Source of the DNA: Polaromonas sp. C04
Lineage (GTDB): Bacteria; Pseudomonadota; Gammaproteobacteria; Burkholderiales; Burkholderiaceae_C
Assembly (NCBI RefSeq): GCF_002002705.1
Contig: NZ_MUNS01000025.1
Coordinates: forward strand, 1 to 64,000
Length of the DNA: 64,000 bases
Direction: 5' to 3'
Both the position numbers and the translations under genes were made by a program. A model generated the notes under the pieces. The model was not told the origin of the DNA. It saw nothing but the letters and a program-made list of their open reading frames with translations, and did no database searches. Each line of letters begins with the position of its first letter. Position 1 is the first letter of the stretch. Below, piece after piece: positions 1 through 7,664 of this stretch.

Positions 1-565
1 GACTATCACCTGGCGACGCAACGCGCCGGCGCAGGCCCTCGGCCAGCGTGGAAAAGCTGCGCGCGGCGGCCTCGGTGATGTCGCGGTTCGTCTCGCGTGG
101 CTTGAAGCTCTCGGGATCAAGCCAGATGCGGCGCAGCAGGGCCAGCTTGTCGGGCTGGTCCATCTCCGCGATGCGGACTTCGTGCGTGCGGCTCGGGTGG
201 CCGGTGAACTGCGTGTGGATGCGGATGCTGAGCCGGTCCGACACCACCAGAATCGGCGGATTCGACAGCGCCAGGCTGTAGCTCAGCACCTGCCGGAGTG
301 CGGCGTCCAGGTTCTTGCCGGGCGCCTTGTTCTCCCACGCGAACACGCCGCGCATGAACACGTCGGCATAACCGGTGCGGCCACCCACGACATTGCTCTT
401 TTCCTCGAAGTGGTAGCCCTCAACGCTGCCGGGCTTGGGCACATCCAGCAGCTCGCACAGGTCGAGGAAATGGCTTTGCGCGCCCTGCTCTTCGTTGAGT
501 GCATGGGCCGGGCCCGGCACGCCGCCCGGCGCGCCCCATTTGGCGATGAAGTCTTGCGGGGTCAT
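1..565 (-). CDS. Type IIG restriction-modification protein (MmeI-like), N-terminal part, runs off left edge
   Basis: Reading leftward from the ATG at 565 there is an open frame of at least 188 codons without a stop; it continues beyond position 1. It begins MTPQDFIAKWGAPGG and contains QSHFLDLCELLDVPKP, GYADVFMRGVFAWENK and LALSNPPILVVSDRLSIRI. This pattern (SxEQSHFxDLC, then a Trp-Glu-x-Lys nuclease-like segment and NPPxLxVSD) is the N-terminal domain of MmeI/type IIG enzymes, in which endonuclease and adenine methyltransferase are one polypeptide. The Asp...Glu-x-Lys trio (ADVF...WENK) would be the PD-(D/E)XK site. The methyltransferase and specificity domains are outside the window, so intactness cannot be judged. 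The family call rests on motif recognition. Confidence 0.75.
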   Translation of the reverse strand, partial: MTPQDFIAKWGAPGGVPGPAHALNEEQGAQSHFLDLCELLDVPKPGSVEGYHFEEKSNVVGGRTGYADVFMRGVFAWENKAPGKNLDAALRQVLSYSLALSNPPILVVSDRLSIRIHTQFTGHPSRTHEVRIAEMDQPDKLALLRRIWLDPESFKPRETNRDITEAAARSFSTLAEGLRRRVASPGDS

Positions 566-578
566 GCGGGGATGACTT

Positions 579-893
579 TCAGTAGCCGCGCAGCAGCATG
601 TCCAGCGCGGTTTCGATGGCGAGCGCCTGCGCGCCGGCCGACGCCACCGCATCGCGCAATTCGCCGACGTGGAACACGGCCACACCCAGCGGATGCAGAT
701 GCACCGCCTCGCCCGCCACGCTGATGACGGGGTTGAAGCGCTCGGTCAGGCCCGGGATGACGCCGGGGCGCACGAGGGGCACGCACACGCGCTGCGCAAA
801 GCGGTAGAGCAGGTCGCTCTGGATTTCGAGCACGTAGGGGAAGACGGGGCGATCTTCGGCAATCGGATTGGGATGGATGTCGAACCGCGCCAT
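579..893 (-). CDS. ccdB: CcdB-family toxin (DNA gyrase poison)
   Basis: 104 aa, the usual CcdB length. It begins MARFDIHPNP and contains PYVLEIQSDLLYRFAQRVCVPL, followed by a predicted beta-strand core and a C-terminal ETALDMLLRGY tail matching the CcdB fold, whose last helix contacts GyrA. CcdB traps gyrase on cut DNA. It lies 3 bp after the stop of the upstream antitoxin gene, the standard antitoxin-toxin order. The F-plasmid C-terminal Trp-Gly-Ile is not conserved here (Arg-Gly-Tyr), as in many chromosomal CcdB proteins, so gyrase poisoning is inferred from the family. Confidence 0.85.
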   Translation of the reverse strand: MARFDIHPNPIAEDRPVFPYVLEIQSDLLYRFAQRVCVPLVRPGVIPGLTERFNPVISVAGEAVHLHPLGVAVFHVGELRDAVASAGAQALAIETALDMLLRGY

Positions 894-896
894 GAG

Positions 897-1196
897 TCAG
901 GCGCCGCGCCAGCGCCGCACGCGCTGCGAGTAAGGCTCGTGCTGGCTGGCCCAGGCGTTGTACTGCTCGATCTCGGTGGCATGCGCATCGGCCCAGGCCT
1001 GGGTGGATTGCGCGCCGCCCTGCGCTGCGGCATGGCCGTTTGCCGCATACGGAACGGCTTCCTCTTTCGCCATCGGTACGACCTTGACTGGCGTGAGCGT
1101 GACGCTGCCATCCGCGGCCGTCTTCAGGTCGAACAACTGGCCCGCGTATTTCTTTCCCAGCGAAATCTGGCCGCTGGCGCCGACTTCCTTGAGCAT
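897..1196 (-). CDS. Antitoxin partner of CcdB with a non-standard N-terminal domain and CcdA-like C-terminus
   Basis: 99 aa, with a strong ribosome-binding site (GGAGG) before the ATG at 1196. The N-terminal 40 residues (GQISLGKKYAGQLFDLK..., then TLTPVKVVP) look like a small beta-rich DNA-binding fold and not the ribbon-helix-helix of classical CcdA. An Ala/Gln-rich linker follows. The C-terminus (WADAHATEIEQYNAWASQHEPYSQRVRRW by pattern) resembles the CcdA tail W-x-x-x-N-x-x-x-I-x-x-Y-N that wraps CcdB. It precedes ccdB by 3 bp, so it should neutralise that toxin and repress the operon. The DNA-binding domain type is uncertain. Confidence 0.7.
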   Translation of the reverse strand: MLKEVGASGQISLGKKYAGQLFDLKTAADGSVTLTPVKVVPMAKEEAVPYAANGHAAAQGGAQSTQAWADAHATEIEQYNAWASQHEPYSQRVRRWRGA

Positions 1197-1216
1197 GGTT
1201 TCCTCCGTGGATTTAC

Positions 1217-1251
1217 CATGCCATCATGCGGCATGACGAGACAAGTGTCAA
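1217..1251 (-). promoter_or_regulatory. Promoter with overlapping palindrome for the toxin-antitoxin operon
   Basis: On the minus strand a perfect -35 TTGACA (1251-1246) is followed after 17 bp by CATGAT (1228-1223) as -10. An inverted repeat CATGCC-N7-GGCATG (1217-1235) covers the -10 box, where an antitoxin operator would block RNA polymerase. The antitoxin ATG is about 20 bp downstream of the expected start site. Boxes and palindrome are read directly; autoregulation is inferred from how ccd-type systems work. Confidence 0.65.
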
Positions 1252-1269
1252 TCGACGGGCTGGCTGCGG

Positions 1270-3915
1270 CTATCGCGTGGCGGCGATTTTCTGCAGCCGG
1301 TACAGCGCATCAAGCGCCTCGCGCGGGCTCAATGTATCAGGATTCAGCGCTGTAACGGCCGTCTCCAAAGGGCTAGGTGCTACTGTTTCGGTAGCAATCG
1401 GCGCGGCGAACAAATCCACCTGGGCGCGGGCGTCAAGCTGCTGCGTCTCCAGCGCGGCGAGCGCGGCGCGCGCGTGGTTGAGCACGGCGGTGGGCATGCC
1501 CGCCAGCTTGGCAACCTGGATGCCGTAGCTCTTGCTGGCCGGGCCGGCCTGGATCTCGTGCAGGAACACGATGTCGGCGCCCGACTCGGCGGCGCTCACG
1601 TGCACGTTGACGGCCGCGTGGTGTTTGGCCGGGAATTCAGTGAGCTCGAAGTAGTGCGTGGCAAACAGCGTGAAGGCCTGGGTCTTGTCGTGCAGATGCG
1701 CGGCGATGCCCGAGGCCAGCGCGAGCCCGTCGAAGGTCGAGGTGCCGCGGCCGATCTCGTCCATCAGCACCAGCGAATGCGGTGTGGCCGCATGCAGGAT
1801 GTGCGCGGCTTCCAGCATCTCCAGCATGAAGGTCGATTGCGCATTGGCCAGGTCGTCGGCCGCGCCGATGCGGGTGTGGATGGCGTCGATGGGCCCGAGC
1901 CGGCAGGCCTGCGCCGGCACGTAGCTGCCCATGGCGGCGAGCAGCACGATGATCGCGACCTGGCGCATGTAGGTGGACTTGCCGCCCATGTTGGGGCCGG
2001 TGATGACCTGCATGCGCGCCTTCAGGCCCAGGTGCGTGTCGTTGGCGATGAAGCTGCCGCCGCTGGTTTCGGCCAGGCGCGCCTCCACCACCGGATGGCG
2101 TCCGCCCTGAATTTCGATGCAGGGTTCGCGCGCAAAAGTCGGCGCGCACCAGCCCAGCGTGAGCGAGCGCTCGGCCAGCGCGCACAGCGCGTCCAGCGCG
2201 GCCAGCGCGCGCGCCAGCTGGCTCAAGGCGGCGATGTGCGGCTGCAGCTGGTCCAGCACCTGTTCGTACAGCCACTTCTCGCGCGCCAGCGCGCGGTCCT
2301 GCGCGGAGAGCGCCTTGTCTTCGAAGGCCTTGAGCTCGGGCGTGATGAAGCGCTCGGCGTTCTTCAGCGTCTGGCGCCGGCGGTAGTCGTCGGGCACCTT
2401 GGCCGCCTGGCCCTGCGTGACCTCGATGTAGAAGCCGTGCACCTTGTTGAACTGCACGCGCAGATTGGCGATGCCGGTGCGGGCCTTCTCGCGCGACTCC
2501 AGGTCGAGCAGGAACGCGTCGCAGTTGTCCTGGATGGCGCGCAGCTCGTCGAGCTCGGCATCGAAGCCCGTGGCGATCACGCCGCCGTCGCGCACCAGTG
2601 CGGCCGGCTCCTCGGCAATGGCGCGCGTGAGCAGTGCGGCGCAGCCCTCGGGCGGCTGCGCCTGCTGCGAGATTTGAGTCAAAAGTGCCGCCAGCCCAGA
2701 GCAGGCGGGGGTCAGCAGCTCTGATTTCTGTAGCGCGATTTGCAGCGCCACGAGTTCGCGCGGGCGCACCTGGCGCAGCGCGATGCGGGCCGTGATGCGC
2801 TCCACATCGCTGGTGCCCTTGAGCTGCTCGCGCAGCCGCTGCCAGGGGCCGGCGCCGTCGCTGCCGCGCAGGGCCGTGATGGCGTCGAGACGCTGGCGCG
2901 CCTCGACGCGGTCGCGCCGCGGCTCCAGCAGCCAGTTCTTCAGCAGGCGGCTGCCCATGCCGGTCATGCAGCTGTCGAGCAGCGAGAACAGCGTGGGGGC
3001 CGTCTCGCCGCGCAGGGTCTGTGTGAGTTCCAGGTTGCGCCGGGTGGACAGCGGCAGGTCCACGGTGTCATCGTCGCGTTCGACCTTGAGGCTTTGCACA
3101 TGCGAGAGCGCCCGGCCCTGCGTGTGCTCGCAGTAGCCCAGCAGCGCGCCGGCGGCCGCATGGGCCTGCGGCAAGGCGTCTGCGTCCCAAGCCACCAGGC
3201 TGGCGACCTGGAGCTGCTCCTGCAGCTTGCGCTGGCCCAGCGCCGCATCGAACTGCCACTCGGGGCGCCGGGTCAGCGACAGGGCGGAGCCATTCGCCGA
3301 GCTTTGGCGCAGGGCCTTGAGTTTTTGCTCGAAGCCGGTTGTCACGTCGGCGCTGAACAGCAGCTCGCTCGGGGCGATGCGCGCGACCCAGGCATCGACC
3401 TCATCGGGGGCGCACTGCGCCAGGTGCAACTCGCCCTGCGTCACGCTGAGCCAGGCCAGGCCGCAGGTGTTGCGCGCGCCCTGGTGCAGCGCCAGCAGGA
3501 TCGATTCGGTCTTGTCGCTGAGCAGTTCGCTATCGGTCAGCGTGCCGGGTGTCACCACGCGCACTACCTTGCGCTCGACGGGGCCCTTGCCCGTGACCTC
3601 GCCGACCTGCTCGCAAATCGCCACCGACTCGCCGCGCTGGATGAGCCGCGCGAGATAGCTCTCCATGGCGTGGAACGGCACGCCCGCCATCACCACCGGC
3701 TCGCCGGCCGACTGGCCGCGCCGGGTCAGCGTGATGTCGAGCAGCCGCGCGGCCTTTTCGGCGTCGCCGAAAAACACCTCGTAGAAGTCCCCCATGCGGT
3801 AGAAAACCAGGGTGTCGGGGAAGTCCGCTTTGATGCCGAGGTACTGCTGCATCATCGGCGTGTGGCCTGAAAATGCCGATTCAGGCGTCGCGTTTGAAAA
3901 ATTCTCTTTTGACAT
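1270..3915 (-). CDS. mutS: DNA mismatch repair protein MutS
   Basis: 881 aa from the ATG at 3915 (a TTG lies one codon upstream). It recognises base mismatches and small loops and recruits MutL. The mismatch-contact motif ([10 protein letters not shown]) is near residue 40, Walker A ([10 protein letters not shown]) near 640, Walker B ([16 protein letters not shown]) near 718, and the C-terminal dimer tail follows. It is about 28 residues longer than E. coli MutS. Two stretches, around residues 394-415 and 840-852, are encoded by copies of a dispersed repeat (2672-2735 and 1361-1398) and probably account for part of the extra length. It is transcribed toward the toxin-antitoxin pair. Confidence 0.98.
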   Translation of the reverse strand: MSKENFSNATPESAFSGHTPMMQQYLGIKADFPDTLVFYRMGDFYEVFFGDAEKAARLLDITLTRRGQSAGEPVVMAGVPFHAMESYLARLIQRGESVAICEQVGEVTGKGPVERKVVRVVTPGTLTDSELLSDKTESILLALHQGARNTCGLAWLSVTQGELHLAQCAPDEVDAWVARIAPSELLFSADVTTGFEQKLKALRQSSANGSALSLTRRPEWQFDAALGQRKLQEQLQVASLVAWDADALPQAHAAAGALLGYCEHTQGRALSHVQSLKVERDDDTVDLPLSTRRNLELTQTLRGETAPTLFSLLDSCMTGMGSRLLKNWLLEPRRDRVEARQRLDAITALRGSDGAGPWQRLREQLKGTSDVERITARIALRQVRPRELVALQIALQKSELLTPACSGLAALLTQISQQAQPPEGCAALLTRAIAEEPAALVRDGGVIATGFDAELDELRAIQDNCDAFLLDLESREKARTGIANLRVQFNKVHGFYIEVTQGQAAKVPDDYRRRQTLKNAERFITPELKAFEDKALSAQDRALAREKWLYEQVLDQLQPHIAALSQLARALAALDALCALAERSLTLGWCAPTFAREPCIEIQGGRHPVVEARLAETSGGSFIANDTHLGLKARMQVITGPNMGGKSTYMRQVAIIVLLAAMGSYVPAQACRLGPIDAIHTRIGAADDLANAQSTFMLEMLEAAHILHAATPHSLVLMDEIGRGTSTFDGLALASGIAAHLHDKTQAFTLFATHYFELTEFPAKHHAAVNVHVSAAESGADIVFLHEIQAGPASKSYGIQVAKLAGMPTAVLNHARAALAALETQQLDARAQVDLFAAPIATETVAPSPLETAVTALNPDTLSPREALDALYRLQKIAATR
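1361..1398 (-). repeat. Dispersed TGCTAT/GGGCT repeat, copy A, inside mutS near its 3' end
   Basis: Reading on minus: TTGCTAC..., AGTAGC, then ...TAGCCCTTTGG. It has the GCTAC/GTAGC mini-inverted repeat that starts this family. It is translated in frame as part of the MutS linker between the ATPase core and the C-terminal tail ([13 protein letters not shown]). Degenerate compared with copies E and G. Confidence 0.5.
2672..2735 (-). repeat. Dispersed TGCTAT/GGGCT repeat, copy B, inside mutS
   Basis: Reading on minus: GCGCTACAGAAATCAGAGCT, then GCTGACCCCCGC, CTGGGCTGGCGG and ending CTTTTGACTCAAAT. It preserves all blocks of the family: GCTAY start, AGCTGCT, the GGGCT core and the TTTTGA-x-TCAAAT end. 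It is in frame and encodes [20 protein letters not shown] in the MutS middle domain. Confidence 0.7.
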
Positions 3916-4093
3916 CAATGATTTACGCGATCAGCTCAATTCCAGAAAAAGCGTTTGTTGACGAGCGCTTGCGAAGTGCCGTCATTGTCGGGCAAACAGC
4001 TTGTCCGCCGCGGCTTGCACAGTTCTGCGAAGTTGGCGTCCGGTGACCGTCAGCTCATTGCCGGCGCTATTGTCGCCGCGCGGGGTGCCGCGC

Positions 4094-5176
4094 TCACGCA
4101 GGTGCGCCCTGCGAACGCTCATACCAGCGCTTGCTGTTGTTGACAATGCTCACGACCAGCAGCATGACGGGCACTTCGATCAGCACGCCCACCACCGTCG
4201 CAAGGGCCGCGCCGGAGTTGAATCCGAAGAGGCTTATCGCTGCTGCCACCGCCAGCTCGAAGAAGTTGGAAGCTCCGATCAAGGCGGACGGGCATGCGAT
4301 GTTGTGCTTCTCGCCTACTGCCCGGTTGAGCCAGTAGGCCAGCGCGGAGTTGAAGAAGACCTGAATCAGAATTGGCACCGCCAGAAGCGCAATAACGAGA
4401 GGCTGCTTCAAGATGGCTTCGCCCTGGAAGGCAAACAGCAGAACGAGCGTTGCAAGCAGGGCCGTGATCGACCAGGGACCGATCTTGGCCATCGTGGCGT
4501 CGAATGCCGCTTGCCCCTTGGACAGCAGAGATTTGCGCAGCAACTGCGCCAGGATCACAGGAATCACGATGTACAGGACCACCGAAGTCAGCAGCGTGTC
4601 CCAAGGCACCGTAATGGCGGACAGGCCCAGCAGAAACGCGACCAGCGGCGCGAAGGCAATCACCATGATGCTGTCGTTGAGCGCGACTTGCGAGAGCGTG
4701 AAGAGCGGGTCACCCCCGGTGAGGCGGCTCCACACGAATACCATGGCGGTGCAAGGCGCAGCGGCGAGCAGGATGAGGCCGGCGATATAGCTGTCGAGCT
4801 GATCAGGGGGAAGAAGGGGCGCAAACCAGTGGCGGATGAAGAGCCAGCCGAGGAATGCCATCGAGAAGGGCTTGACGAGCCAGTTCACAAAGAGCGTCAC
4901 GCCGATGCCCTTGACGTGCCTGCGCACGTCGCCGAGGGCGGAGAAGTCCACCTTCACCAGCATCGGGATGATCATCACCCAGATCAGCAGGCCCACGGGC
5001 AGGTTGACCTGCGCGATCTCCATGCGTCCGATCGATTGAAATACGCTTGGGAGGAATTGACCCAGCGCGATGCCCGCGAAGATGCAGAGAAAAACCCAGA
5101 CAGTCAGATAGCGCTCGAACACGCTCATGGGCGCGCCTGCCGCCTGCCTGGCGATGGTTTCGCATGGGACGCTCAT
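4094..5176 (-). CDS. acr3: Arsenite efflux permease, ACR3 family
   Basis: 360 aa from ATG 5176, preceded by AAGGA. An upstream in-frame GTG would overlap arsC and is less likely. About ten hydrophobic segments; the ACR3 hallmarks APCTAMVFVWS (including the Cys needed for arsenite transport) and the N-terminal LPVGLLIWVMIIPMLVKVD are present. It extrudes arsenite at the inner membrane using the proton motive force. It starts 1 bp after the arsC stop and is the last gene of arsR-arsC-acr3. Often annotated arsB, but the sequence is ACR3 and not the 12-TM ArsB family. Confidence 0.93.
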   Translation of the reverse strand: MSVPCETIARQAAGAPMSVFERYLTVWVFLCIFAGIALGQFLPSVFQSIGRMEIAQVNLPVGLLIWVMIIPMLVKVDFSALGDVRRHVKGIGVTLFVNWLVKPFSMAFLGWLFIRHWFAPLLPPDQLDSYIAGLILLAAAPCTAMVFVWSRLTGGDPLFTLSQVALNDSIMVIAFAPLVAFLLGLSAITVPWDTLLTSVVLYIVIPVILAQLLRKSLLSKGQAAFDATMAKIGPWSITALLATLVLLFAFQGEAILKQPLVIALLAVPILIQVFFNSALAYWLNRAVGEKHNIACPSALIGASNFFELAVAAAISLFGFNSGAALATVVGVLIEVPVMLLVVSIVNNSKRWYERSQGAPA

Positions 5177-5177
5177 G

Positions 5178-5663
5178 TCAGTCCTTTGCGAGTTCACGGG
5201 CAGTCGACTGCAAGACCGCCTTTTCGAGCTTGTCGGCGGGCAGATTGATCATTAGCTCCAACCGGCGCCTGATCATGTGAACAGTCTTGCGGAAAGCTTC
5301 GAGCTTTTCCGCGTCGGGCGCGTTGCCTTCGGATGGGTCGGCGTAGCCCCAATGCGCCGTGGCGGGGTGTCCCGGCCAGATGGGGCAGACTTCGCCAGCG
5401 GCGTTGTCGCAGACGGTGATGATCAGGTCCATCTTGGGCGCGTCGGGCGTCGCAAATTCATCCCAGCTCTTGCTGCGAAGCCCTTCGATGGAAATGCCGG
5501 CCTTTTGCAAGACCTGCAAACCCAGTGGATGGGGCTTCTGGTTCTCGCGCGGGCTGCTGCCAGCAGAGTAGGCATGGAAGCGGCCACGACCCATGGCGTT
5601 GAGCAGGGCTTCGGCCACGATGCTGCGCGCGGAATTGTGCGTGCAAAGGAACAGGACGTTCAA
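5178..5663 (-). CDS. arsC: Arsenate reductase (low-molecular-weight phosphatase type)
   Basis: 161 aa from a TTG start at 5663, chosen because AAGGAG lies 7 nt upstream and translation then begins LNVLFLCTHNSARS, the normal N-terminus. An upstream frame would add 19 unconserved residues. The phosphatase loop CTHNSAR holds the nucleophilic Cys and Arg, and VCDNAAGEVCPIWPG carries the resolving cysteines near residue 80. It reduces arsenate to arsenite for export by Acr3, with thioredoxin or glutaredoxin as reductant (family knowledge). Confidence 0.93.
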   Translation of the reverse strand: MNVLFLCTHNSARSIVAEALLNAMGRGRFHAYSAGSSPRENQKPHPLGLQVLQKAGISIEGLRSKSWDEFATPDAPKMDLIITVCDNAAGEVCPIWPGHPATAHWGYADPSEGNAPDAEKLEAFRKTVHMIRRRLELMINLPADKLEKAVLQSTARELAKD

Positions 5664-5677
5664 GGGTTCTCCTTGGC

Positions 5678-6007
5678 CTAGGGTTGGCAGTCGCAAGCCG
5701 TCGCCGCAGGGCTCAGGCAAGCAGCTCCCTGGCAGCAGTTTTCGGTGAGGTAGCTCAGCAGCTCGTTCATGGTGGCGAACGACGCGCGATAGATCAGGTT
5801 GCGCCCCTGCCGCTCCTGGCTAATGAGCCCGGAGTGAACGAGCTCCTTGAGGTGGAAGGACAGCGTGTTGGGTGCGACCTCCAGTTGATCGGCCAGAATT
5901 CCCGGCGTGAGGCCGTCATTGCCTGCCACGACCAACGCGCGGAAGACTCGCAGGCGCACTTCCTGGGCCAAGGCAGCGAGGGAGCGGACAACGTCCACTT
6001 CTTTCAT
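5678..6007 (-). CDS. arsR: ArsR-family arsenic-responsive repressor
   Basis: 109 aa from ATG 6007 (MKEVDVVRSLAALAQEVRLR); a longer upstream frame reads through the promoter and is rejected. Winged helix with GILADQLEVAPNTLSFHLKELVHSGL as the recognition helix region. It lacks the ELCVCDL arsenite site of enterobacterial ArsR. Instead the C-terminus is cysteine-rich (NCCQGAACL...ACDCQP), like ArsR proteins that bind As(III) through C-terminal cysteine pairs. First gene of the operon; the probable operator lies 15-33 bp upstream. Confidence 0.93.
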   Translation of the reverse strand: MKEVDVVRSLAALAQEVRLRVFRALVVAGNDGLTPGILADQLEVAPNTLSFHLKELVHSGLISQERQGRNLIYRASFATMNELLSYLTENCCQGAACLSPAATACDCQP

Positions 6008-6021
6008 AAAAAGACTATACA

Positions 6022-6040
6022 ACGATAATGGAATTATTGT
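6022..6040. promoter_or_regulatory. Palindromic operator, probable ArsR site
   Basis: AC-N-ATAAT-GGA-ATTAT-N-GT is an imperfect AT-rich palindrome in a GC-rich setting, between arsR (start 6007, leftward) and the exported protein gene (start 6152, rightward). ArsR/SmtB proteins bind such AT-rich dyads overlapping promoters. Assignment to ArsR is by position. Confidence 0.6.
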
Positions 6041-6151
6041 AAAGTGCTTTGGCAAACAGTCCGGGCCAGGCTTTGCGACAACCATCGGAATAAGGCCTGC
6101 TCGCGAGAGGGCTTCCATCAATTTCAAGGGAACCAACATCGGAGAAAGATC

Positions 6152-6718
6152 GTGCTCAAAATTCTCATCGCTTCCTGCGTGCTATCGGTGTTTGCCGCAA
6201 GCATCAATGCCCAGACCATGGATCGCCCGGCCATGGACCATTCGAATATGGACCACGCGGCCCATATGAAAATGACAGCCGACGCGCAGCGGCAAGCAGA
6301 GGTCTCCGAGCGCGGCAGGGACGTGATGCCGTTCGACCTGGCCGCCACGACCCACATATTCACCAGGACAGCCGAAGGCGGAACGCAGCAGGTGGTGGCC
6401 AGGAAGTCCACGGACGCCGCCGAGGTGAAGCTTGCGCGCCAGCACCTGAAAGAGATTCGCGAGCAGTTCCTGAAAAGCGACTTCTCAGGGCCGACGCACA
6501 TCCATGGCCAGGACATGCCAGGGCTATCCGATCTCAAAGCCGCCAAGCCTGGACAAATCGCCATTGACTACAAAGATGTCAAAGGGGGAGGACAACTGAC
6601 CTATAAGACGGCAGATGCAACCCTGGTGGCCGCGCTGCACAAGTGGTTTGCTGCCCAGCTTTCCGACCACGGCAAAGACGCCATGGAGGGGCACGCCCTC
6701 CACCGGCCCATGAACTGA
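6152..6718 (+). CDS. Exported His/Met-rich protein of unknown function next to the ars operon
   Basis: 188 aa from GTG 6152, chosen because GGAGA lies 7 nt upstream and a signal peptide (LKILIASCVLSVFAASINA) follows directly. After cleavage there is a Met/His/Asp segment (MDRPAMDHSNMDHAAHMKM, residues about 23-41) of the kind seen in periplasmic copper or silver binding proteins. The body contains DVMPFDLAATTHIFT, GPTHIHGQDMPGL and a C-terminal LSDHGKDAMEGHALHRPMN. I recognise similar proteins in Burkholderiales only as hypothetical or wrongly labelled aspartate carbamoyltransferase; no such catalytic motif is visible. Metal binding is inferred from composition. Confidence 0.75.
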   Translation: MLKILIASCVLSVFAASINAQTMDRPAMDHSNMDHAAHMKMTADAQRQAEVSERGRDVMPFDLAATTHIFTRTAEGGTQQVVARKSTDAAEVKLARQHLKEIREQFLKSDFSGPTHIHGQDMPGLSDLKAAKPGQIAIDYKDVKGGGQLTYKTADATLVAALHKWFAAQLSDHGKDAMEGHALHRPMN

Positions 6719-6747
6719 AGCAAAGCGGGCATTTTCTGCACCTTCGC

Positions 6748-7155
6748 TTATGAGAACCAGCGCAGAAACGCAGCCGCCGCCAGTGCGGTCATGCCCAATG
6801 CCGCCAGCATGCGCCAGATCAGGGCGGCGCGGCGATCAATCCGCACAGCGCGCGAGCGCAGCAACACGATGATCAGCCCAACCGCCGTTACTGCGCACAG
6901 CACCTTGACCGCCAGTGCTGCCGCCGCGATGTCGTGGATGTCAGGCAACTGGCCGTAGAAATGCAAGCTGACCAGCCCGAACAGCGCGCCGCTGGCGATC
7001 TGCACGGCCCAGCCTGACAACACCAGCCAGAGCACACGCCGCTCGCGCTCGGGCCGGCCGGCGCTGACGACGTAGAGCGGCACGGCGACCACGGTTACGG
7101 CGCCGAAGTTGTGGGCGACCTGGGTCAGCGCGTAGGCGAGGTTCTGCAGGTCCAA
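6748..7155 (-). CDS. Four-helix inner-membrane protein of unknown function (possibly CopD-like)
   Basis: 135 aa from TTG 7155, 5 bp after the stop of the preceding gene and the only start that avoids overlapping it. Four hydrophobic segments are visible: FGAVTVVAVPLYVVSA; LWLVLSGWAVQIASGALFGLV; AAALAVKVLCAVTAVGLIIVL; MLAALGMTALAAAAFL. Histidines at VAHNFGAV and SLHFYGQLPDIHD face the helix ends, as in small haem- or copper-handling membrane proteins of the CopD type. That comparison is a guess. It forms a two-gene unit with the exported protein upstream. Confidence 0.7.
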   Translation of the reverse strand: MDLQNLAYALTQVAHNFGAVTVVAVPLYVVSAGRPERERRVLWLVLSGWAVQIASGALFGLVSLHFYGQLPDIHDIAAAALAVKVLCAVTAVGLIIVLLRSRAVRIDRRAALIWRMLAALGMTALAAAAFLRWFS

Positions 7156-7160
7156 GCCGG

Positions 7161-7514
7161 CTACTCGACGCTGACGTTGACGCAGCGCTGCAGGCCAATG
7201 GGCGTGTGGGCCTTGTTGACGACCTTGATGCAGATGGCGTGCTGGCCGGCAGCCAGGGACTCCAGGGTGTAGCTGCCCTTGAGCTGGCGCAGGATCCCCA
7301 CCTCCTTGTCGTCCACGTAAACGTGCACATGGTCGCCCCGGGGCCCGGGCACCACGTCGTACACGAGCTGGGTCTGGTTCATCACGTCGAGCTTTGCGCC
7401 ATCCTTCGGCGACGTGATCGTGACCGAACCTTCGACAGCTCCGGCGACGGGTGTCAGGAAAAAAGACCCCGACAGCAGGGCGGCAAACAGGGCGACGATG
7501 GGCAGGCGGATCAT
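7161..7514 (-). CDS. Exported small beta-sandwich protein (DUF4399-like)
   Basis: 117 aa with a clear signal peptide (MIRLPIVALFAALLSGSFFL...AGA, cut near residue 26). The mature part reads GSVTITSPKDGAKLDVMNQT, PGPRGDHVHVYVDDKEVG, LKGSYTLESLAAGQHAICIK and IGLQRCVNVSVE. The HVHVYVD strand and the two cysteines (AICIK, QRCVN) suggest an Ig-like domain with one disulfide, resembling DUF4399-type periplasmic proteins. It precedes the membrane gene by 5 bp, so the two probably act together. Function unknown. Confidence 0.75.
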   Translation of the reverse strand: MIRLPIVALFAALLSGSFFLTPVAGAVEGSVTITSPKDGAKLDVMNQTQLVYDVVPGPRGDHVHVYVDDKEVGILRQLKGSYTLESLAAGQHAICIKVVNKAHTPIGLQRCVNVSVE

Positions 7515-7664
7515 GGCGTCTCCAGTGCGATAGGTGCAGCCGAACGGTGGCTGACAGTGTGAAGCATAGCCCCGCTTGTCTTTCAGCGTCTTTGGCAGTC
7601 AGGTTGGCCATGCCGCTTGGTTTATGCTGGCGGCCTGATCAACCCAAGGAACCGAGGAAATTTC

